Shown here: piece after piece, positions 49,334 through 58,481 of the stretch
How positions within the stretch are numbered: position 1 is the stretch's first letter
How the letters are laid out: each line of letters begins with the position of its first letter
Source of the DNA: Pseudacidovorax sp. NFM-22
GTDB taxonomy: Bacteria; Pseudomonadota; Gammaproteobacteria; Burkholderiales; Burkholderiaceae_C
Length of the DNA stretch: 64,000 nucleotides
Assembly (NCBI RefSeq): GCF_021401245.1
Contig: NZ_JACBFY010000003.1
Span: 186,001-250,000, forward strand
Direction of reading: 5' to 3'
Program-made: the position numbers and the translations under genes
Notes under the pieces: generated by a model
What the model was told of the DNA's origin: nothing
Seen by the model: the letters and a program-made list of their open reading frames with translations, nothing else
Databases searched by the model: none

Positions 49334-50724
49334 GGCCTGGCTCCTGGATTGCCCTTCTGCAACTGGTCGAGGCGGTCGGGTACCGGATCACCCTCGTAGA
49401 TGCCGCGCGAGCCTGCCGCGCGCGTACCGTGCCGCTGGATGATGGCCATCGGTGAGTTGTTTGCCAGCTCGCGCCGAAGCTCCAGCTCCGTCTTCAGGTT
49501 GCGGATCTCCCGGTCGAGCGTGTCGCTCTCGTGGTTCACGGCCTTGACCGCGAGTTCGTTGGCTGCGACGTTGGGCTCCTTCTTGCCCGTGAGCAGCGTG
49601 CGCTGGAGCAGCAGCGCTTTTTCCAGCACCGACGACAGCGCCACCTCCGACGCGAGGCGCCGCGCCAGAAGGTCCTGGTCCGGCTCGTCGCGCAGCGCCT
49701 CGATCACGCCACGCGTGATTGGCAGCGACGTGCTGCCAGCCTCGCGCAGGTTCTCAAAGGTGGTAGTGCGCGTGCCGGAAACCAGCTCCTGAAGGACCTC
49801 CAGCTTCGCCTCGTACTCTTCCTGGATCAGCGGCGTCAGCCCGACGCCGGGCACCGTCTCGGTCTTGGTGCAGGAGTCGCAGGTGCGCTGCACCTGCTCT
49901 CCGAGGACCCGCGTGGCCCATTCGGTCGCCTGCTGCGGCGACGTCCAGGTCTGGCAGGACAGGCTCGCACAACTGGCGGACGCGATGGAGGATGTGTCCG
50001 TCACGCCACGACCGTTGACCAGGTTGTAGCCCGCGCGGGTGACGTCGCCGACCACCCGGATGGCGGACTGGCCTGCGCCACCAGCATTGCTGCCACCCAC
50101 CCAGGGCACGCCGTCGTTGCCGCGGCGCGTCTCGGCCTGCTCGACGGCCGACACGGCATCGTTGCTGCCAACCGCGTCACGCAAGGCCATGCCTTCGGCC
50201 ATCTGGCTCCAGCCAAGCTGGCCACCCGCTGTCTCGGCCATCTTCTCCGCCATGGCGCGGCACGTCAGCTTGGAGCGGTCGAAGTCCAGCCGCGCCTGCA
50301 GCACGCCGTTGGTCAGCAGGTTGTACAGGCCCGGATCGGCGCGCTGAATGATCAGCGCCGGCAGGGACGCTACCGCGCTGGTGGCGCTCTGGATTACGTT
50401 GCTCATGATCTGCTGAAAGCCGTTCGTGATGCCGTTGAGCTGATTGCGCAGCGTGGTCTGGATGCTCATGTCGCCGCAGATCAGGTTGCTGTTCCACCCC
50501 ACACCGACCCCGATGGAGCGCATGCCGGCCGCGCGGCCCATGGACACCGCGCTGCCGCCGCCGATCGAGTACATGACGTCATCGCCAATGACGGGGCCGC
50601 TGTTCTGGTATCCGACCTGTGCCCACGCCAGGCCGCAGACCAGGGCGAGCGTGCCGGCCAGTGCCGTCGGGCGCAGCAGGCGGCACGCCTTGGTGGACAG
50701 GTTCTTCGGTTCAGGACGCTTCAT
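49330..50724 (-). CDS. Integrating conjugative element protein, TIGR03755/PFL_4711-like
   Basis: A 464-residue secreted protein. An N-terminal signal (LAGTLALVCGLAWA) precedes a Gly/Ser-rich region beginning VGYQNSGPVIGDDVMYSIGGG. It has a TraH-like character, with cysteines in ASCASLSC, VQRTCDSCTKTETVPG, which may form periplasmic disulfides. A coiled region follows near 370-430. It precedes, on the minus strand, the small membrane protein, as in other PFGI-1-type elements. The family name is given from gene order and appearance. Confidence 0.78.
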   Translation of the reverse strand: MKRPEPKNLSTKACRLLRPTALAGTLALVCGLAWAQVGYQNSGPVIGDDVMYSIGGGSAVSMGRAAGMRSIGVGVGWNSNLICGDMSIQTTLRNQLNGITNGFQQIMSNVIQSATSAVASLPALIIQRADPGLYNLLTNGVLQARLDFDRSKLTCRAMAEKMAETAGGQLGWSQMAEGMALRDAVGSNDAVSAVEQAETRRGNDGVPWVGGSNAGGAGQSAIRVVGDVTRAGYNLVNGRGVTDTSSIASASCASLSCQTWTSPQQATEWATRVLGEQVQRTCDSCTKTETVPGVGLTPLIQEEYEAKLEVLQELVSGTRTTTFENLREAGSTSLPITRGVIEALRDEPDQDLLARRLASEVALSSVLEKALLLQRTLLTGKKEPNVAANELAVKAVNHESDTLDREIRNLKTELELRRELANNSPMAIIQRHGTRAAGSRGIYEGDPVPDRLDQLQKGNPGARP

Positions 50725-50733
50725 CGTGGCACC

Positions 50734-51684
50734 TCAGAGGAAATCGACGCTGCCGAGGAACACCTGGCCCCGGCGTTCGCAGCACGCATACGGACGCCAC
50801 AGCGCCCACGCGTAGTCGCCTTGCTGGGCTTGGGTCAGCGTGCCGCTGTGGGGGAACACCACGCAGGTGTTCGACAGGCGCGGCGTCAGTTCCTGCCACT
50901 TGCCGGTCGAGGCATCACCTTCCATCAGCGCGCCGGCCGGCCAGTAGCCATCACGCGCGTTGGCGAGCAGCGGCTGGTACACGTGCAACTGCCCGCGCCG
51001 CGTGACGACGTCACCGGCGCGCTGAGCCACGACCGCCCCGGATTTGTGGTCGTCGGTCTGGTGCAGGAAGCCGCCGCGCGGATAGACATTGCCCCAGAGG
51101 TTCATCGTGGTGCGCGCACCGACCTCGCGCCGGCCCGGGATCAGCGCCTCCGGGTAGGCCATCTCGGGCACGTTGTAGCGCCAGGCCAGCGTGTCCAAGG
51201 TGCTGAGCAGATACGGCATGAAGGCCGTTCCCGCGCCTTGGCAAAAATAGCCCGAGGACGAGGCGAACTGGTTGAACACCTCGCCGCCGGGATGGCCGAT
51301 GACATCGGCGTTCTTGAATTTGGCGAGGTTGTTTTCGTGGTCTTCGTTGGTGGTGCCGTCGCCGCCTGCCTGGGCCGAGGCGTTCGGCATGCTCATCGCT
51401 CGCACTTCGACCCAGGGGTTCTCTCCGGTGTTGCTGTAGCTGGAGACGACCGCATCGGGGACGTAGTGCCGGACCTTGGTGGACGTGCGCACCGAGCAGC
51501 CGCCATAGGTGCAATACAGCCAGTAGCAGATGCCCACCACCCGGTACTCCAGGCAGTCCGGCGACATGACGGAGGACACGATGGTGACGGTGTTCAGGGC
51601 GTAGCTGCCCGTGGCGCTGACCAGCAGCAGCGAGGCCACGGCGACGCGCAGGCGGCGCAGCAGGTCGAATGGGCGATAGGTCAC
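50734..51684 (-). CDS. TraU-like integrating conjugative element protein, TIGR03756/PFL_4710-like
   Basis: A 316-residue exported protein related to TraU. A hydrophobic N-terminal signal (RVAVASLLLVSATGSYA) is followed by paired cysteines in SPDCLEYRVVGICYWLYCTYGGCSV... and later YACCERRGQ. The segment VRHYVPDAVVSS and the Trp-rich C-terminus are typical. It probably acts in the periplasm during pilus or mating-pair assembly. The DsbA-like protein encoded nearby may make its disulfides. Its start overlaps the previous gene by four bases. Confidence 0.8.
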   Translation of the reverse strand: MTYRPFDLLRRLRVAVASLLLVSATGSYALNTVTIVSSVMSPDCLEYRVVGICYWLYCTYGGCSVRTSTKVRHYVPDAVVSSYSNTGENPWVEVRAMSMPNASAQAGGDGTTNEDHENNLAKFKNADVIGHPGGEVFNQFASSSGYFCQGAGTAFMPYLLSTLDTLAWRYNVPEMAYPEALIPGRREVGARTTMNLWGNVYPRGGFLHQTDDHKSGAVVAQRAGDVVTRRGQLHVYQPLLANARDGYWPAGALMEGDASTGKWQELTPRLSNTCVVFPHSGTLTQAQQGDYAWALWRPYACCERRGQVFLGSVDFL

Positions 51685-52136
51685 GGTTGCCTCCTCCGGT
51701 GCTGCTCGATGCAGGACACGGCCCGGGCCACGTCAGGCTCGCCATAGACCACATAGCGTTGGTCCACCACGACGGCCGGGATGGTCGTGACACCCAAACT
51801 CCATGCGTCGGTGATGCCCTGGTAGGCGGTGCCAATGCGGCGCTGAAGGTCGGTGCCGCCTTGGTTCAGGCGTTGCCGGACGATGGCTGCTGCGCGCTCG
51901 GGGTCGGCTGGCAGATCTGCGGAAAGCTCTGCTTCGAGCCCGGATGCCCGGTCCAGCTCGATCAGCCGCTCGCCGCCCATGGTCTTGACCGGGTGGCGGC
52001 TGTCGGTGACGACCACCACGTCGGCGGCGAACGCGGCCGGGCTGAATGCCGCGAACGACGCCGGCAGCACGATGGCCAGGCCAAGGGTTCGCCAGCCTGG
52101 TGCGAACCGGGTAAAAGCTCCTGGCATGTCTTGCAC
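51681..52136 (-). CDS. TrbC-like integrating conjugative element protein, TIGR03757/PFL_4709-like
   Basis: A 151-residue exported protein. After a signal (LGLAIVLPASFAAFSPAAFA) comes DVVVVTDSRHPVKTMGGERL, and near the end WSLGVTTIPAVVVDQRYVVYGEPDVARAV. This is a thioredoxin-fold arrangement of the TrbC/TraW-like transfer proteins. It has one cysteine, near the C-terminus. It is encoded directly before the TraU-like gene with a four-base overlap. Confidence 0.8.
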   Translation of the reverse strand: MQDMPGAFTRFAPGWRTLGLAIVLPASFAAFSPAAFAADVVVVTDSRHPVKTMGGERLIELDRASGLEAELSADLPADPERAAAIVRQRLNQGGTDLQRRIGTAYQGITDAWSLGVTTIPAVVVDQRYVVYGEPDVARAVSCIEQHRRRQP

Positions 52137-52240
52137 CCCGGAAGTTGATCAGGGCCATAGTCAAACGCCGAACCCCATGCGGCCCCAACAAACAATGCGC
52201 ATCGCGGCCACCCCGCATACCTGCTTGTGTCGCCGCGCAG

Positions 52241-52266
52241 AAAAATGCGGAGGCCGAAGCCTCCGC
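52241..52266 (-). terminator. Intrinsic terminator after radC
   Basis: Arms GCGGAGGC (52247-52254) and GCCTCCGC (52259-52266) pair perfectly over a four-base loop. On the minus strand the hairpin is followed by ATTTTT (52241-52246). This is a textbook Rho-independent terminator for leftward transcription, 25 bases beyond the radC stop. It would separate the radC unit from the TIGR03757-like gene downstream. Confidence 0.85.
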
Positions 52267-52291
52267 GCTGATCAACGAAGCAGTACAACCC

Positions 52292-52786
52292 TTACAGCAG
52301 GCCGGACTCCGCAAAGGAGAACGGGGCACCCTGGCCGACGATGATGTGGTCCAGTACCCGCACATCGATGAGCGCCAGCGCGGCCTGCAGTTGCTGGGTC
52401 AGCATGCGATCCGCGCTCGACGGCTCGGAAATGCCCGAGGGGTGCTGGTGCGCGAAGACCACCGCGGCCGCATTCAACTGCAGAACACGCTGCACAACGA
52501 CACGCGGATAGACCGAAGTCGCGTTGATCGTGCCCCTGAACAGCGGCTCGTAGGCCAGTACCTGGTGCATGCTGTCCAGGAACACAGCGACGAATATTTC
52601 GTTGGGCTCGGCCACCAGCTTCACGCGCAGGTAGTCGCGCACGGCCGTGGGGTCGAGGAGTTTCGGACCCGCTTTGAAAACCCGCTTCTCCAGCAGCGCA
52701 ATGGCTTGCTGGATGATCCAGTCCTCGTGCTGGGCAGCGATGGCGGAAAGCGACTCCAGGCAGGAGTCATTGACGACGAAAGACAT
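52292..52786 (-). CDS. radC: RadC/YeeS-like JAMM-domain protein
   Basis: A 164-residue RadC-family protein with the JAMM/MPN+ zinc motif in [18 protein letters not shown], preceded by the [16 protein letters not shown] segment. The helix-hairpin-helix part of chromosomal RadC is missing, as in ICE- and phage-borne members. Biochemical function is unknown. The ATG at 52786 (MSFVVNDS) was chosen over one 26 codons earlier because conserved sequence starts there and GGAGG lies just upstream. Confidence 0.87.
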   Translation of the reverse strand: MSFVVNDSCLESLSAIAAQHEDWIIQQAIALLEKRVFKAGPKLLDPTAVRDYLRVKLVAEPNEIFVAVFLDSMHQVLAYEPLFRGTINATSVYPRVVVQRVLQLNAAAVVFAHQHPSGISEPSSADRMLTQQLQAALALIDVRVLDHIIVGQGAPFSFAESGLL

Positions 52787-52961
52787 GGCGAACCTCCAAA
52801 TGGTGAGATCGGAGGGCGCGCGCCCGGGGAGGGCAAGCCCTCCTGGGGAACGAACAAGGTGCATCCATCACCGCGGTGGCGGTGATCGTTCGCGGCCAGG
52901 ATGCGAGGCGAACGGGTTGCGGTCAGCGCAGCGGACTGCGCCGTAGCCTTGAAGACCGGGG

Positions 52962-53726
52962 CTACCTGGGCATGTCGCCGACGACGTCGGCAGGCATTTC
53001 CGATGTGGGTATGGCGGCGGGATCGCCGGCCGCGAGCATGTCCATGGCCGACAGCAAGGCATCGCCCTCGATCGGGCCCTGCAGCAGGATCGCCTTGCCG
53101 GTTTCGCGATCGTGCAGCCGCAGCGATGGCGTGGCGATCACGCCGCTGTTCGTGGCTTCCGCCGTCTGGGCGCGGATCGGTGCATCGGGCCGCTCGCTCG
53201 CCAGACACTGCTCGATCGCTGGAGTGAGGTCGGGGTAGCGCAGCCCTTCAGGCAAGCCCTGGCCGTCGCTCCGCGTGTGGGCATAGACCCATTCGACGGC
53301 CTGCCAAAAGGCGGCATGGCTGCCGGCTTCGCCCGCGCATTCCGCCAGGCGCGCTTCGGCGGACGCGGCTGGCTCATGCGCGGCCAACGGCAGGTGGTGC
53401 CATTGCAAGGTCACGTCCGCATTGCCGGCCACCCAACGCTTGAGCACTGGAAAATAGGACCGGCAGAACGGGCATTCGAGGTCCGCGTAGAGCGTCAGCG
53501 TGAAACGCCCTTCCGGATTGCCCATCTGCCACGGAGGCCCAGCCACCTGCGTGTCGCTGACTGGCGCCGAAGTCTGAGGTGTGGACCCGCCTGGCGAACG
53601 TGACACGAGCCAGATCAGCAGCAGCGCAACCAGCACCGCGGCCAATGCCCAGGGCCAGCGGAACTGCCAGCGCCGACGACGGAACGCCTGGACCTGCATC
53701 GGAATGGATGGGCGTTTCTGTTCCAT
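52962..53726 (-). CDS. DsbA/thioredoxin-fold disulfide protein of the ICE
   Basis: A 254-residue membrane-anchored thioredoxin-like protein. Residues about 24-42 form an N-terminal membrane helix (WALAAVLVALLLIWLVS). The redox motif CPFC is in LYADLECPFCRSYFPVLK. A helical insert and a cis-Pro loop (GVIATPSLRL) follow. It probably oxidises or isomerises disulfides in the exported transfer proteins. It lies between the VirB4-like gene and radC, as in related ICEs. Confidence 0.85.
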   Translation of the reverse strand: MEQKRPSIPMQVQAFRRRRWQFRWPWALAAVLVALLLIWLVSRSPGGSTPQTSAPVSDTQVAGPPWQMGNPEGRFTLTLYADLECPFCRSYFPVLKRWVAGNADVTLQWHHLPLAAHEPAASAEARLAECAGEAGSHAAFWQAVEWVYAHTRSDGQGLPEGLRYPDLTPAIEQCLASERPDAPIRAQTAEATNSGVIATPSLRLHDRETGKAILLQGPIEGDALLSAMDMLAAGDPAAIPTSEMPADVVGDMPR

Positions 53727-53750
53727 GGCGTTCTCCGGTGTACGGCAGAT

Positions 53751-56642
53751 TCAGGGCAGGTCCAGGGCCGGCGACTCGATGCCGCGTGCCCGGTCGATCT
53801 TCTCGGCCACCTTGAAGGCGGCATCCAACTCGCTGACGCCGTGCTGCTGCATGAGCTGGTAGCGCTCGGCCTTCTCTTCGGGTTCGGTCTGCGCGAGCGC
53901 GAGATACAGGCTCGGCGGCACGGCGCGGAAGAGCACCTCCATGCTCTTGGAGAGGATGACGCCCTCGGTGAACTTGCCCGCTTCCTTGCGTGCCGAGAGC
54001 ATCAGCGCTTTCTGCGCTTGGCTCAGTTCGCGGAACCGCGCGATCTTCTCCACTTCATCGGGGGGCATCGACAGGCAGATCCACCACTCGATCATGTTGA
54101 GCATCGGCTCCGCGGCGCGCGGTAGGTCGTCAATATTTTGTGTAGCTAGCCAGTACCAGGCCCCCAGCTTGCGCCACATTTTTGTAATTTTCACGGTATA
54201 CGGCGCGAGCAGCGGGTTCTTGGTGATCACGTGGCCTTCGTCGGTCACGTTGATGATCGGGCGGCCGAGATACTGGTCACGCTCCGCGATGTTGTTCACC
54301 GTGCTGATGAGGCTGATGTACGCGATCGAGAGCTGCGCGTTGTAGCCCTCGCGGGCGTAGGTCGCCAGATCGACCAGCGTGATGTCGGCCTCGGGCCACG
54401 GCGTGCCGTCGCGGTCGAACATCTCGCCGTCCGTGCCTTGGCAGAACATGTCCATCGCGTCCGCCATCTCCAGCAGCCGCACGCGCCGCATCTCGGGCAA
54501 CGTCGGGTCCTGGCCGCGGGTGCGCAGCGCATTGCGCACATCGCGCGTGAGCACAGTGCGCTTCTCTGCCACGCAATGTTCGGCCGCGTCGAGGATGCAC
54601 TGGCGGATCAGCGAGCGGTCGGCCCGCGTCATCCGCGCTTCTTCCTTGTCTTCGCCGCCCGTGATCATCAGCCGTGCCGTGATCTCCAGCTCGCCCAGCA
54701 CGTCGCGCTGCTCGTCCGCCTCCATGGCCGAGGCATCCGGTGGCAGGTCTTCGTCCAGTGCATCGGCATCGAGCGTCTGCACGTCGCTGGGCGTTTCGAT
54801 CAGCCGGCGTGCGTCGGCGAACGGCGCCAGGCTGATGCCCGAGCCGGGTGCCAGCTTGACCCGGTTCACGGTCAGCCCCAGGCGCCTGGCGAAGTCGCTG
54901 AACAAGCCGAAGCTGTTGCCGGCTTCCACGATGAAGAGGCGCGGCCGATAGATCGCGGTGACCTGGTTCAGCAGGTTGTTGAGCGTGGCGCTCTTGCCCG
55001 AGCCCGTGGGACCGAACAGGAACAGATGGGCATTCATCTGCCGATCCAACCTGTTCAAGGGGTCAAACGTAATCGGGCCGCCTCCGCGATTGAACATCGT
55101 GATGCCGGGGTGCCCCGTGCCCTGGGCGCGGCCCCACACCGGCGACAGGTTCGCCGCGTGCTGGGCGAACATCAGTTGCGTGTACCACCGGCGCCGGTCC
55201 TTGCCGGGGTTGTAGCAGCACGGCAGCCAGCGCAGGTAGCTGTTGAGCGGCGCCACCTCGTCGTCCTCGCGCACCGGCTGCAGGCCGGCGTTGAGCATCA
55301 CGTTCGCGAGGTCCAGGCCGCGCCGATCCAGTTCCGCCTCGTCGCGCCCGCGTAGGTAGAACGCCAGAGTGCCCCGGTAGAGCTTGTGCGCGCTGCCGAT
55401 CAGGGAGCGGGCTTCATGCACGTCCTTGAGCGTCTGCTCCGACGCCAGCGTCTCGCCCACAGCTTTCTTCGCCAGATGGTTGAGGTCCGATTCGAGGACG
55501 TCCTGCGGCGTGGCCACCATGGTGAGACACATCAAGGTGTCCTCGGGCATCTGATCGAATAGCGTGTTGATCGCGTCTCCCTTGCGGGTCTCGCCGGTCA
55601 GGTGCCCGGTGCCGGGCGGCATGCGCAGCCGGTCGGTGATCAGCACGCGGTGCGGCATGCCGTCGAAGTACCAGGCCCCTTGCGCCACGTCCGAGCGCGG
55701 CTGCCCAAAGAACAGCCGCTGGCTGAAATCCCGCCCGCTCGCCAACTCGATCTCGCCGGCCTCGCTTTCCTCGGTACTGTCCGGATAGCGCGCCAACGCG
55801 TAGAAGCGCTCCCGGTCCTCCACCCCAGGGCCGAGCAGCGTGGGGCGCGGGTTGAACCATCGCAGCAGCCAGTCGTGAACGTCCGCTGCAACCATGCGCC
55901 GGGCCTGGATGCCGGCGTTCGCCAGGCCGCCGCATAGGCGGTCGCAGACGATGCCCAGCATCTGCTCGGGTGTCTGGCCGCGGCGGTTTGCCTGTCCCTG
56001 TCCGCTCGCGCGGCGGTACACCACCATGCACACACGCCGCGTCTGCCCGCGCCAGCGCAGCCGCGTAACCACCGTGTCCTCGAACAGGCCGCCGGGCTTG
56101 GCCACAGCGCGCAGGTGGTGGCCGAAGAAGCGCAAGTAGAACTCGGTGAACGCCGAGCCGCGCGCACGTGGCTGCACGTAATCGCGCAAGGTCTGCATGT
56201 ACTGGTCGAAGCTCGGTTCGTCCTGGGCATAGAGCTGGAGCACCCACGGGTTCTCGTCCAGTTCATCGAAACTGTCCTGAAGCGCGTTTTCCAGGGCGTC
56301 GCGGGCATGCGCGAGCCAGCCGGGTTCCCGGCCTTCGGTGCCCAGCGGCACCAGTTCGTAGAACGCCGCCACCGATTGGCCATCCTCCAGGAGCATCGAT
56401 TTCGACCCGGGCAAGAACTCCACCCAGGGCAGCAGTTCCACGAAGGACGGCGCAACGTCGTACAGCGCCTGCTCGTCGGCCACGGTCGCTGGCTTGCGGC
56501 CGTGGACTGCCGAACCGGGTTCGGGGATGCCGGCCTGGCGCAAGGCCTCGACGTGGCGCTGCCAGCTGTCCGGCTGCTCATCGCTAGCCGGGCTACTGGA
56601 GCCGGCGCCGGCCAGCTTCGGCCATGGGAGTTTCCACCGCAT
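53751..56642 (-). CDS. VirB4/TraC-like conjugative transfer ATPase, PFL_4706-like
   Basis: A 963-residue ATPase that powers the type IV secretion channel. Walker A is LFGPTGSGKSATLNNLLNQ near residue 535, and the Walker B region lies around INVTDEGHVITKNPLL. The C-terminal motor segment includes WYWLATQNIDDLPRAAEP. The N-terminal half is the TraC-type domain. Length fits the TraC_PFL_4706 subfamily, larger than VirB4 proper. It overlaps the lipoprotein gene by one base. Confidence 0.92.
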   Translation of the reverse strand: MRWKLPWPKLAGAGSSSPASDEQPDSWQRHVEALRQAGIPEPGSAVHGRKPATVADEQALYDVAPSFVELLPWVEFLPGSKSMLLEDGQSVAAFYELVPLGTEGREPGWLAHARDALENALQDSFDELDENPWVLQLYAQDEPSFDQYMQTLRDYVQPRARGSAFTEFYLRFFGHHLRAVAKPGGLFEDTVVTRLRWRGQTRRVCMVVYRRASGQGQANRRGQTPEQMLGIVCDRLCGGLANAGIQARRMVAADVHDWLLRWFNPRPTLLGPGVEDRERFYALARYPDSTEESEAGEIELASGRDFSQRLFFGQPRSDVAQGAWYFDGMPHRVLITDRLRMPPGTGHLTGETRKGDAINTLFDQMPEDTLMCLTMVATPQDVLESDLNHLAKKAVGETLASEQTLKDVHEARSLIGSAHKLYRGTLAFYLRGRDEAELDRRGLDLANVMLNAGLQPVREDDEVAPLNSYLRWLPCCYNPGKDRRRWYTQLMFAQHAANLSPVWGRAQGTGHPGITMFNRGGGPITFDPLNRLDRQMNAHLFLFGPTGSGKSATLNNLLNQVTAIYRPRLFIVEAGNSFGLFSDFARRLGLTVNRVKLAPGSGISLAPFADARRLIETPSDVQTLDADALDEDLPPDASAMEADEQRDVLGELEITARLMITGGEDKEEARMTRADRSLIRQCILDAAEHCVAEKRTVLTRDVRNALRTRGQDPTLPEMRRVRLLEMADAMDMFCQGTDGEMFDRDGTPWPEADITLVDLATYAREGYNAQLSIAYISLISTVNNIAERDQYLGRPIINVTDEGHVITKNPLLAPYTVKITKMWRKLGAWYWLATQNIDDLPRAAEPMLNMIEWWICLSMPPDEVEKIARFRELSQAQKALMLSARKEAGKFTEGVILSKSMEVLFRAVPPSLYLALAQTEPEEKAERYQLMQQHGVSELDAAFKVAEKIDRARGIESPALDLP

Positions 56643-57082
56643 CAGTAGTCCTCCACGCGCTCGCCCGGCATCGCGTACTGGATGCGCTGGTAGAGCGGGA
56701 AGACGGTCGTGTAGCCGGGCACCGGCACGGGATCGGTGCCGGCCAGATGCGGGTACACGTACATCACGAGATCGGGATTGGGCAGGCGCTGGAACTGGCG
56801 GTGGACCTCATTGCGCGCGGTGCGCGTGTAGCGCATCTGCTCGACAGGTGCGGCCTGCACGTCGGCGTCGGTCAGGGGCCGACGCAGGCTCTGGCGCGCA
56901 TCGAGCAGCTGGCGGCCGGCGTTCCGTCCGGCTGCGCCACCGCCGTCGCCGGCCTCCTGCTGCCAGATGTCCATCATCGTGCGGTCACCGTGGGTCAGCA
57001 GCTTTTCCTTGCTGGTGGCGCAGCCGCCGAGCACCGCGACGGCGAGGGCCAGCACCAGGCCCTTAATCGAGTTCGAGAGCAT
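56642..57082 (-). CDS. ICE lipoprotein, TIGR03751-like
   Basis: A 146-residue lipoprotein. The signal ends with the lipobox VLGGC (cysteine at about 20), followed by ATSKEKLLTHGDRTMMDIWQQ. The C-terminal part reads PNPDLVMYVYPHLAGTDPVPVPGYTTVFPLYQR, typical of the family and similar in role to VirB7/TraV-like outer-membrane lipoproteins. The ATG at 57082 lies within the end of the preceding gene (20-base overlap). Confidence 0.85.
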   Translation of the reverse strand: MLSNSIKGLVLALAVAVLGGCATSKEKLLTHGDRTMMDIWQQEAGDGGGAAGRNAGRQLLDARQSLRRPLTDADVQAAPVEQMRYTRTARNEVHRQFQRLPNPDLVMYVYPHLAGTDPVPVPGYTTVFPLYQRIQYAMPGERVEDY

Positions 57083-58481
57083 GGCTTTCTCCTGCGCGGT
57101 GATCGACCTTGCGGCCTTCGGGATCGAAGTCGATGGCGAGCGGTTTTTCGAGGTGGACGGCGACCTTGGCGCCGGGCTGCACATAGACGGCGGCGAACGC
57201 CTGGCCGTAGAGCTTGTTGACCCAGGCCGACATGTCCCGGACACCGCCCGCGAGAATCTGGCCGACCGCTTCCTGGCCGGTGATGCCCACGGTGCCGATG
57301 GAGCCGTCCGAGCCGACATAGGACATGCGGCCGCTGTCGCTCTCGATGAGCGAGGCCACGCCGGCACCGGCCGCGGTGATCAGGGCCTGCGAGCCGAGGT
57401 ACTGCTGGGCGTTGCTGCGCCGCTCGCCGCTGACGCAGGGGATGCCGTGCGGGTCGCTGATCCAGCCCAAGCCGTCGCGTTGCTGGTTGTTCTGCTGGTT
57501 GCCCTCGCGGTCTTCGGGGATCGTGCGGATCGTGCCGTCGTTGAAGACGAACGTGATGCTGCGCACCTGGCCGCGCACGCACGAAAGCGTCCAGTCGCCC
57601 GATGCGGTGCCGCTGAACACGGCGCCGGCCACGTCGGGAATGTCGATGCCATTGGCGGTCAGGTTGTCCGGCCCGACCAGGACTTTGAACGGATAGGGAT
57701 CGTTGACCGTGCCGTCGATCGGCACGCGGCCGATCAGCGCGGTCATGGCGACCGAACCCATGAGCGTGGAGTTGGTCGGCACGGTATAGACCGGCTTGGC
57801 ACTCTTGACCCCAGAGGCGCGGGCGCCCGCGTTGGCCACGGTTTCCGCGGTGGTTTCGAGCGTGCTCTGCGCCGGGCCGAAGCTCGTGGGGAAGCTCATT
57901 CCGCCGCTCGCGCCACGACCGCCGTTGCGCCCCTCGGCGGGCTTTGCGTCGTCCGGCTCGACCCACCGCACGCCGCCCTCCATGCCGGCCTCGTCGCCGC
58001 CCTGCAGCCCCAGGCCCACGGGCAGGTCCGCATGGCCGCCGCCGCGCCCGCCGATGCTGTCCAGGCGCCGCTGCAGGTCGGCGAGCAGCCCTTCGGTCTG
58101 CTGGCGCGCGCTGGCCGCCTGCTCCTGGTCGCGGCGCAGGTTGGACCGCTCGGATTCGAGCGCCGAGTTGATGCGCTGGTCGATGGAGTTCTCGCGCTGG
58201 CGCAGTCGCTGGTTCTCTTCACGCTGCGACTTGTTGTCCGAGAGCGCGGTCTGAAGCTCGGTGCGCAACTGCTTCACTTGGGCAACGAGCGTCGCCACGG
58301 TGTCGCGCGGGGTGTCGCCTTCGATGCCCAGCGCCTTCATTTCCTCGGGCGTGAGCTGGGCGCCGTTGTCCGCCGCGGGTGGCGCCGTGCTGCCTCCACC
58401 CGAGAACAGCCGGATACCGACGAACAGCACCAGGATGGCGACAGGGATCATCAGCCACTTGAGCAGGCCGTTACTGCGCAT
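57063..58481 (-). CDS. TraB-like integrating conjugative element protein, TIGR03752/PFL_4705-like
   Basis: A 472-residue VirB10/TraB-like protein. One N-terminal membrane helix (LLKWLMIPVAILVLFVGIRL) is followed by a coiled coil (about residues 60-145, rich in Gln, Arg and Glu) and a Gly-rich linker. The C-terminal beta-rich domain reads STLMGSVAMTALIGRVPIDG to AAVYVQPGAKVAVHLEKPL. It would span the periplasm and connect inner and outer membranes in the secretion channel. Confidence 0.87.
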   Translation of the reverse strand: MRSNGLLKWLMIPVAILVLFVGIRLFSGGGSTAPPAADNGAQLTPEEMKALGIEGDTPRDTVATLVAQVKQLRTELQTALSDNKSQREENQRLRQRENSIDQRINSALESERSNLRRDQEQAASARQQTEGLLADLQRRLDSIGGRGGGHADLPVGLGLQGGDEAGMEGGVRWVEPDDAKPAEGRNGGRGASGGMSFPTSFGPAQSTLETTAETVANAGARASGVKSAKPVYTVPTNSTLMGSVAMTALIGRVPIDGTVNDPYPFKVLVGPDNLTANGIDIPDVAGAVFSGTASGDWTLSCVRGQVRSITFVFNDGTIRTIPEDREGNQQNNQQRDGLGWISDPHGIPCVSGERRSNAQQYLGSQALITAAGAGVASLIESDSGRMSYVGSDGSIGTVGITGQEAVGQILAGGVRDMSAWVNKLYGQAFAAVYVQPGAKVAVHLEKPLAIDFDPEGRKVDHRAGESHALELD